Shown in pieces: positions 57,201 through 64,000 of a stretch of DNA of 64,000 bases (position 1 is its first letter; each line of letters begins with the position of its first letter). Position numbers and translations under genes: made by a program. The notes beneath the pieces were generated by a model. That model did no database searches. It was not told the DNA's origin and saw only the letters and a program-made list of their open reading frames with translations. This stretch comes from Cheilinus undulatus (Eukaryota; Chordata; Actinopteri; Labriformes; Labridae), in assembly GCF_018320785.1 (NCBI RefSeq), contig NC_054869.1, positions 29,428,289-29,492,288 on the forward strand, read 5' to 3'.

Positions 57201-58771
57201 TAATATTTTAATGTTTATGTGAATGAAAAGTGCTTAGTGCTCTGTGCTGATATTTTTTAAACATATAAATAATTAGAAATTATTTCAGCAAAATTTATCA
57301 AAACTTTCTGAGCCTTTTCAGCAGATTTTGATATCGGTCACTGTAACCGTATGAAATCAGAATATCTTTAAATCCTCAGTCTCAAAGTTCTAAGTAACAA
57401 TTTCTAATTCAGTTCATCATAAGTCCAGCAGTGTAACAGTCAAAAATCAACAATCACATGGCAAAGAAAGCAGCGCCCCCTAATATTTAAGAGGCTAATA
57501 TCAACAATTTATGAAACTTGAAATATTTAAGAAACAAATCAGTACTTATATGATTGATTGACTAATGTCAGCTTCCCCTCCAGTTACAATAACTTTGTCC
57601 TTCAAGATGGTCAAAATCAGTTATGTGCTTCATTTGTAGTTTAAGTGCTGTATAAAAGTAAATTTCAATCTTTTATGGACTTCTTTTGTCTTTCCTCCTG
57701 TTTTTAGCTGTTCAGTGAAACCTCCTCCCTGTACACAACCACAGAACTAAATCAGGTAGTCATCACTGAGTCAAACCAACAAACCAGACCCCCAAACAGC
57801 CCCTGGACCACCACCTCTGGCCCCGGGCAAGTAAACTGTGATCCACTGCCAAGAACCCCCATTAGCCCCTATCTAGATTTTCCCTGTAGGGACAACCGCT
57901 TCCAGTTCAGTGTAGATGGGGGCTTCTGTGAACTGGACTCAGACTTATCAAGGCAGAATGGGAACTCAGATTTCAGACTCAACCTAAGTTCCTCCTTTAG
58001 CAGCCCTGAAGTTCACCTCCAGGAGAGATGGAGAAGCAGAGATCCATGGAGAGAGGAGGATAGAGGCTGGATGGAGGTGGAGTTTTCAGGCTGGAGAGGC
58101 AGAGCTGGAGCAGTAGGGAAAGCTGTAGAGAGAGCTAATGACAAGTGGACCCCAACAAAGCCGGGTGGTCTTTTTAACCTGAGCTCTGTGTTGGAGTACA
58201 GCCCGGCCATGCAGCAGCCTGTGGCTGGACACGTAGCCACTTACTCTATGGTCTACCACAGCCTCCAGGATCCCAGCAGCCACTGCAAGTTGTACCCGCC
58301 TGCAGAGGCTACAATTTGGGGTCAAAGCAGCTTTGCCAACAGTGGAGAAATGACGACAGCATCAGCTAACTACGGCTCTAGATGCTGGTTAGGACAAGAG
58401 AGGAAGAGGAGCAGCGAGGTGGCAGGTTTAGTGGGAACAGGTGTGTGATTAATGCCCACTAAGGTCCATGTGAGGTTTTGTGGTCCATGTCTGATTAAAA
58501 ATTGGAGACTGTGAACAAGAAGTGGACAGTCCTCTTGAGATTTTTGTAATGGTAGATACAAGAACACACAATTTTGTTGTCAGGATTTTAAAATAGTTAA
58601 AGTTTTTGCTAAAAATGTGTTGGTCTGTGTTAACTCTTTGTGAAGCTTTATAAACTGATTCAGACATATCTTTGTGTTTTTACAGTGATGACTCCGCTAA
58701 AGAAAGGAAGACTAAGCTATGAGAAGGTTCCTGGCAGAAGTGACGGACAGACGAGGTTAAAATTATTTTAG
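42204..58771 (+). CDS. shoc1: SHOC1 (shortage in chiasmata 1, Zip2-like ZMM protein)
   Basis: Meiotic ZMM factor that, with SPO16, binds branched DNA through an XPF-like domain and stabilises crossover intermediates in prophase nuclei (family knowledge). Exons: 42204-42272, 43160-43289, 43686-43776, 43879-44063, 44168-44330, 44484-44589, 44659-44995, 45577-45709, 46029-46123, 46833-47078, 47621-48103, 48879-49082, 49948-50142, 50263-50355, 50749-50930, 51086-51158, 52625-52688, 53068-53243, 53331-53439, 54038-54149, 54347-54468, 54575-54662, 54785-54916, 55105-55254, 57708-58440, 58686-58771. Phases agree throughout: 1518 aa (human about 1440). Diagnostic segments are [14 protein letters not shown] (N-terminus), [13 protein letters not shown] (middle), [12 protein letters not shown] and [10 protein letters not shown] with [15 protein letters not shown] (XPF-like region, about 950-1246), and the terminal [17 protein letters not shown]. 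Residues about 330-730 and 1247-1490 look disordered. Intron 1 starts with GC rather than GT. Confidence 0.93.
42313..43088 (+). mobile_element. decayed Tc1-like transposon in shoc1 intron 1
   Basis: The left terminus GGGCAAAATTATTAGCCCCC and right terminus (reverse-complemented GCGTGAAATTATTAGCGCCC) form inverted repeats. The + strand interior near 42870-42915 retains the Tc1 hallmark [12 protein letters not shown]-like residues in a broken frame. At about 776 bp it is internally deleted. Confidence 0.8.
48457..48474 (-). promoter_or_regulatory. candidate CTCF-like site in shoc1 intron 11
   Basis: GGCGCCCCCTTGTGGTCA-like sequence in the same orientation as the site at 40.9 kb. The match to the core is good, but there is no evidence of occupancy. 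Confidence 0.35.
49162..49187. repeat. perfect 11-bp hairpin in shoc1 intron 12
   Basis: GGAATATCAGA, loop AGTG, TCTGATATTCC. Short and isolated; a chance palindrome cannot be excluded. Confidence 0.8.
51301..52165 (+). mobile_element. 3'-truncated Tc1-like transposon in shoc1 intron 16
   Basis: After TATA at 51297-51300 the left terminus reads CAGTGCATACAGAAAGTATT then CAGACCCC, the signature of a large fish Tc1 group, and CAGACCC recurs near 51470. From 51660 the + strand carries transposase-like sequence ([13 protein letters not shown], then IPRAGH-type and GAT-to-WFKTM-type remnants) in several frames with stops. The matching right terminus was not found before the next exon. Confidence 0.8.
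55297..56785 (+). mobile_element. near full-length Tc1-like transposon, dead, in shoc1 intron 24
   Basis: The 1489-bp copy lies between TA dinucleotides (55295-55296, 56786-56787). The left end CAGCACATATGAAAAGTATT and the right end (reverse-complemented CAGTGCCTATAAAAAGAAGT) both continue into CACCCCCT. The interior keeps a helix-turn-helix part ([20 protein letters not shown], 55711-55896) and a catalytic part with [13 protein letters not shown] and [10 protein letters not shown] (56114-56335). Stops and frameshifts separate these parts. Confidence 0.88.
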
Positions 58772-59375
58772 TCGTGATGTTTCATTCCTGTATTCTGCTG
58801 GTGAATACCAGAGAAAAAAAAAGCTCCAAGTTTTCACAAACCGTCTTATTGCAAAGTTTAACTTCCAAGTTTGGATTTAAATGAATACAGTTTCACATTT
58901 AGAGAAATACGGTAAATTTAATAAGCATTGGCTCTGTCACCTATTCTGTTTTTCTTTTACTGACAGGGAAAACTAATGAAACTGCTGTTTAGTGTAGTTG
59001 CTCTTAACACACAAAAAACTAGCTGTTGTTTTTATTATCATCTAAACATTTTTAATATTAAAAACATGTTTATTTATGAATTTTGTACTTATTTCTTATT
59101 AAAGTTCTTAACTTTTGTTACCCTTGTATTTCTCAAGTGTCCTGCACGTTGTACTTATTCAAAAATACCTTTAGGTGTAAAGGCAGATAATACCAATATA
59201 AGCAGTTGATGGAATTAAATAAAAAGTTATATTTGTTGAAAATACTGCACACTGCTTCATGTCACATAAAAATGTTTTATATTATCATATGTCCATCCTG
59301 TAACCACATAACTTTATAAACAGTTATTTATGTTTATGTTCTCCTTCCAAGTAATAAAAAGCATGAAGATTACAA
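58772..59375 (+). other. 3' UTR of shoc1
   Basis: AT-rich sequence with AATAAA hexamers at 59218-59223 and 59353-59358, allowing cleavage near 59240 or 59375. A 77-codon frame (58976-59209) inside it has no recognisable content. Confidence 0.5.
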
Positions 59376-59399
59376 CCATGTGCACATTTTCCTTTTGTT

Positions 59400-59840
59400 T
59401 TGGTTCCCCCCCACACGGAGCATGCTCAGTAGTGAAAACAAATGTTGATTTATGGTTGGAGGAGTGGGATCGAGGGTCTTTTCCCACCTAAACTGATAAC
59501 GCCTCTCATTTTAGCAGCTCCAATGGTGGAGCTACTTTTTTTTTTTATTTAGTGAAGCAATCCCCTTATCATCGTCTCTCAGCATGTGGAGAGTGTGCTT
59601 ATCTTCACGAGCCAGCAGAGTGAAGCCAGCTCCCTCAGGAATGATCCCCAGACAAAGACGACCCCCGGGGACATCGACTCCAAGCCTCCCCCTGTCTGTG
59701 GACTGACACATCCAGCACTGACTGGCCACCATCAATATGGAGCCGGATCCCCTACCCCTCCCTTCTCTCTCCTCCTCCTCTCGCTCTCTCTGGCCTCGCT
59801 GGTCTAACAAGCAGTGGACAGACAAAGACACAGACTAAAT
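59400..59840. promoter_or_regulatory. candidate conserved non-coding element between shoc1 and tal2
   Basis: This is a GC-richer, repeat-free block. It contains GATA cores (CTGATAAC at 59493-59500 and TTATCT near 59600), a palindrome AGCTCCA-ATGG-TGGAGCT (59516-59533) and a T-run at 59537. A 73-codon frame (59586-59807) and the overlapping minus frame are unrecognised. GATA sites would suit a tal2 enhancer, since TAL and GATA factors cooperate in midbrain GABAergic neurons (family knowledge). The function is inferred. Confidence 0.4.
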
Positions 59841-61156
59841 GTTTTGTTTTTTTATGGCTCAGGAACAATAGCTGTGTTTGCAGGATGGTCAAAGGAGCCC
59901 CCGTATGAAGACAAGGTAAACAGCAGTGTAATGGAGCAGTAATTGCCCCCTGATTGTACTGTTGCCCTGGACTGAATGGGACGGGAGAGAAATTGTGGGA
60001 ATGAAACAGGCTGTTTAAACTAAAGCAATCTTTTAGATTTGACTGTAAAGGTCAAACAGCTGTTATCCACAATCACATCAGTAGTTTACTGTGTCACCTG
60101 TGGGCTTCCTCTCCTCTGTTAATATGATGGGGTGTTTGGACTGGCTGACTTGGTGTTGTTTGCCTAGACACAAGCAGATTTATAGACAGACAAAGTATTC
60201 TGGTTATTTCGATTTAATTACAAAGATAAAAAAAAAAAGCTGGATGTGGTAATCAAGAATACAGCAATTTTTAAAGAGAGACTCCTCAACTGAATCACAT
60301 ACAGCTTTTACATATCAATATTTACCTTACTGATTGTGAAAGTGTCAATTTACAAAATTGTTACAAAATATATACAGAACCACAAGTATGTTTTGATAAG
60401 TTAAAAATTGAAATGGCCATTCAATTAATATTAAAATCGTATCACCATTGGAGCATTCATCACTAGCTGTAATAAACATTCTGGTGATTATGTTGACTTC
60501 TTTCTTTGGCCTTAAAAGATAATTAATGTCTAGGTTTATTGACCAAAGGACTGTTTATTTTTACCACTGAATCTGCTGATAATTTGTAGGCAAATTAACA
60601 GTTGAATTCCTTCTAAACTGATCAAATACAATTCTGACTTCAAAGGGAACAGAATATTTTTTCACTCACATCATCTTAGAAGCAATCCCAGTTCACAGGA
60701 GTTATGAGTGGCTATCAATAATGCCATTTAAGTTGTTTATTGATTATCAGTGATTTTTTAGCCAGCCTTCACTGCACTGATAAGAAGATCAGTGTCAAAG
60801 TTTGGCTAAAGCCCAACAGTCAGAGCTCATTTCTTTGATTTTAAGCAAAATATGTCCAGGAAGGTTAGGTACCAAATTCTACAGCCACCACACTGCTGCT
60901 GTGAAAACAACAACAACTGAACTACAAGGATATACTTTCCACTTTATAAAGTCGTGACTATCTGCAGCCAGGGACTCAAAATCTGAAGTGAAGCTGCAAC
61001 ATACCAGTGCTTAAAATCATGCTGACAGTGAATCAGTAATACTAAGTAAATAGTGCAAAATGAAATTATAGCTAAATGAGTAAATGAAGTGTTGCTATTT
61101 TATTTAATGTGTACATTTCAATAACTAGGTTGCCAATGTCACATTTCAAAAACTGG
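59841..61156. other. intergenic sequence upstream of tal2, no gene seen
   Basis: Mostly AT-rich. The first 200 bp remain fairly complex and may extend the candidate element upstream. No gene was recognised. Confidence 0.4.
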
Positions 61157-61370
61157 AAAGAGGGGTGCCAGTACCCAAGTGGTTATGCCTGTAGCTCCAT
61201 GTACAGAGGCGGTTGTGCTCAGCATGGGCGGTGACAGTTCAGCCTGTGGCTCTTTTCCACCATGTCATTCCAGATTCTCTCTATCCCCAGTTTCTAACTC
61301 TATCCACTGTCCAGTCCACAAGTCAAGGCAAAATAAGCCAGGAAATATTTTTAAAAAAAATCTGAAGTGA
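61157..61370 (+). repeat. tRNA-derived SINE copy (plus strand)
   Basis: The head GGGGTGCCAGTACCCAAGTG continues into GTTATGCCTGTAGCTCCATG. A degenerate B box and the shared pyrimidine-rich body follow (CCATGTCATTCCAGATTCTC and CTATCCACTGTCC). It ends in an A-run near 61353. Confidence 0.65.
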
Positions 61371-61689
61371 TTAATAAAATAATAACTTTTAATAATTTAA
61401 TTGTCACTACTTTTTTCTATCCATTGTTGCAGGTTTGATCCTAAAGTGCTGCACAAATGCTGCGTGTCAGTCTTTGTGATTCAAGCTCACTGAAACCAGA
61501 CTTCATGTCCCTAAACAGCCCTGGTCCTCTCATTTGTCTTCTAGTTCTCTCAGTGTGCTTCCCTGTCCAATTATGCACTTAATTAAAAACTAATTAACTC
61601 CACAAGTGGCTTCAAAGCTTTTCATTCTGCCTTCATAGCTGACCTGCATGATAGATAAATTACAAGAGGTCAGGTATAATCTTTACCTG

Positions 61690-61920
61690 GCCTTGTAGGT
61701 GAGATAAAAGTTAACACACTGGCCATGACACTTTGCAGTGGATGCTGTACAGGCTGGATGGATGCTGGATGGAGCCAGAGAGCAGCGGCGCCTGGCCTGC
61801 AGGTGCAGCCTCTTGGCTGTGCAGCAGGGCCCATGAATGGCCGATTCAGAAACCCGGCCCCCATCGGGCCTGTTCTCTAGGCCCGGAGCTAATCCCAGCC
61901 CCTAATCGGATTATGTAAAT
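61690..61920. promoter_or_regulatory. candidate tal2 enhancer with palindromic homeodomain site
   Basis: A GC-rich island sits in AT-rich surroundings. It contains an E-box CAGGTG (61799-61804), TAATCC (61890-61895) and the palindrome TAATCGGATTA (61903-61913). Spacing and half-sites fit a paired-type K50 homeodomain dimer such as Otx or Pitx. Otx factors act in the midbrain, where tal2 is expressed (family knowledge). Regulation of tal2 by this block is inference. Confidence 0.45.
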
Positions 61921-62673
61921 TCCTACTCCACACAGAGACTTTTATGGAAGGCTGCGTCTTTGAAACAACACTTGAAGGGTGTAAAAAGAACAGTGACAAT
62001 TGGTTAAACTAGACTTGTTTTTTTAACTGAATGTAGGTTGAAAGTGGGAGGCAGAGGGGGGGGGAGAGGAGTGGATGCAGAGAGGTGAGTCAGGGTGCTG
62101 TTTCCTCTGTAATTTATGTGTGGCCCCTGTGAATGGCTCAACAAGATTACCATAGTCATAACAAAACCCATATTGTTAGTCTGTCAATCTGGATATGGTA
62201 TTTTTACCTTTTGTGGCCCAATCAGGCTAAACTTAATCGCAGTGATATCAACGTCTTTTTCCACAGTGGAAGGGACGGTGGGCTGTCCGTTACTAATGTC
62301 AGAGAAACAGAAAAGAACAAGTGTCCACAGCAGTAAGAGCAGGATCAGGGACATGGACGTCTCAGTTTCATTTCAATAGGAATTTATTTGTCACCTTTAG
62401 TAAAAACCTTCGAGGATTAAACAAGCAATGAATCATAAAAGCAGCACAAATAGTCTCTTAAAAAGCCGTTGAATCCTGAATCCTTTCAAATGTTGCACTG
62501 ACACTCCTATGAAAATCATTAAAAGTGATGATTTGTGGCCACCTGCATAGGGTCCAAATGCTATGACAGAAGGGGAGGAGTGTGTGTTGTAACAATCGCT
62601 CCTCATTTAACACCAACCTCACACAATGACACTGTGGCTCCACGACAGCACACGTCACACAATAGGTTCACCC

Positions 62674-62893
62674 TGCTATAAAATGTGGGATGCGAGCATG
62701 CACCAGTCTTACCCCTTCTCTCTCTCTCTGTTCCCCATCCCTCCCTCCCTCTCTCTCTGTCCTCTCTCACTCATAAGGATTTCTAAGCAAGCATGAGAAG
62801 ACATAACTGAGTGGACATTACTCCGGACCTCTGCACAGCTGATGACCATCGCAGAAGGACTCTGATTTTCTGAACATTTCTACATAAAGACAG
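62674..62893 (+). promoter_or_regulatory. tal2 promoter and non-coding first exon
   Basis: A TATA box (TATAAA, 62677-62682) predicts transcription from about 62705. The exon crosses a CT-rich tract (62717-62768) and ends before a consensus GTAAGA donor at 62894; the next acceptor is at 63743-63744. Two upstream ORFs lie in the leader: 62793-62810 (5 codons plus stop) and 62842-62865 (7 codons plus stop). Confidence 0.65.
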
Positions 62894-63731
62894 GTAAGAA
62901 AATTGGCATGAATTGAAGGATTTTTTTTCCCTACTTGCAGCCGTGTGTTTCCACTATAGTCAAATAAATAACACATCAACGAAAGACTGCCATCAACGAT
63001 GTAGTTTAACTCCTTTTTAAGAATTAGATATAATCATTTAATCATTGTCAGTTGTTTATAATGCACTATAAAGAAGTTTTAATTCATTTTAGGTGTGTGG
63101 AAATATTAAGTTTAAAATACTTATCATATTATTGAGGAATTTGTTTCACTCTGTCCATAATCAGCCCACACAGAAGCCTTGATTTAAGGGTTTAACTTGT
63201 CAACAAATACTTGTAGATTGCAGTTTTTCAGAAGGACAGCTGTCTAGAGTGAAAATACTCCACCTGATACTGCAGGGATTACAGTGAAAGCCTTTACTAC
63301 ATGAGCCAAAACGGCAAGATTAAATTAAAAGTTAAATGAAAAAGTGCAGGTGCAGAAAGAAAAAATCAGGTATTTGAGATGTCTTTTTTTGGTGTATGAG
63401 GAATAAAAACTACAAAAGGACCAGTTTTGCTCCTAAAATCAAAGTAAATGTTTAAGTAAGTGCAGGATGTCATTACTTTGATTAACTTTTGCACCTATCA
63501 CTGTTGTTTCTATAAACTTTGAGAAAAATAAGATATCTTTTAATAGCCTAGATCCTCTGCTGTATTTGTGTTTGTCCAAACAGTACAAAACACAAAATTA
63601 GTCTAAAACCCTGGATTACAAAGAAAAGAGCCTGAAATATTTTAATCCTTAGCCTCTTTTAAGAAAAATGACATAACAGCTATTTCATTACAATTGCATA
63701 AACTGTTTCTGACAAAAATCCACATTTTTGA

Positions 63732-64000
<269 letters not shown>

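Overview
The window is nuclear DNA from a ray-finned (teleost) fish, most likely a percomorph; the species cannot be named from sequence alone. The evidence is vertebrate multi-exon genes with GT-AG introns, an AT-rich background, and a repeat load typical of fish: several decayed Tc1-like transposons, hAT-type miniature elements and tRNA-derived SINEs. No prokaryotic, plasmid, phage or CRISPR features were seen. All coordinates come from reading splice sites and reading frames by eye.

Four genes lie on the + strand in this order. (1) A LIM-homeobox gene of the Lhx6 class (2974-11692, 8 coding exons, 309 aa). (2) A type I keratin resembling K18 (26630-38040, 8 coding exons, 426 aa), with a likely non-coding first exon ending at 25557. 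(3) The meiotic crossover gene shoc1 (42204-58771, 26 coding exons, 1518 aa), with a leader exon ending near 41498. (4) tal2, a class II bHLH factor, with a non-coding first exon behind a TATA box near 62677 and a coding exon from 63759 that runs off the window (80 codons visible). In human, LHX6, SHOC1 and TAL2 all lie on 9q31-q33, so the block looks like ancestral synteny with a keratin between its members. The genes do not form one pathway: lhx6 and tal2 are neural developmental regulators, the keratin is an epithelial filament protein and shoc1 acts in the meiotic nucleus.

Region by region: 1-2900 is upstream sequence and leader of lhx6, with one AT microsatellite. 12330-25400 is a 13-kb gene-free stretch holding two hAT-like elements (one with a perfect 8-bp target duplication, one with 7/8), a SINE, a CpG-rich block with a YY1 site, two adjacent perfect hairpins, and GC-richer islands that resemble conserved non-coding elements. 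Keratin introns carry a Ty3/gypsy gag fossil, SINEs and two Tc1 fossils. shoc1 introns carry three more Tc1-like copies from different families. 58800-62650 lies between shoc1 and tal2 and contains candidate regulatory blocks, one with a palindromic homeodomain site.

No previously undescribed biological system was recognised. The most useful leads are the unexplained CpG/YY1 block, the tandem hairpins, the nested inverted repeat at 20.7 kb, the candidate enhancers around lhx6 and tal2, the possible CTCF site between keratin and shoc1, and unusual splice features (start codon alone in its exon, a GC-AG intron, close tandem acceptors).
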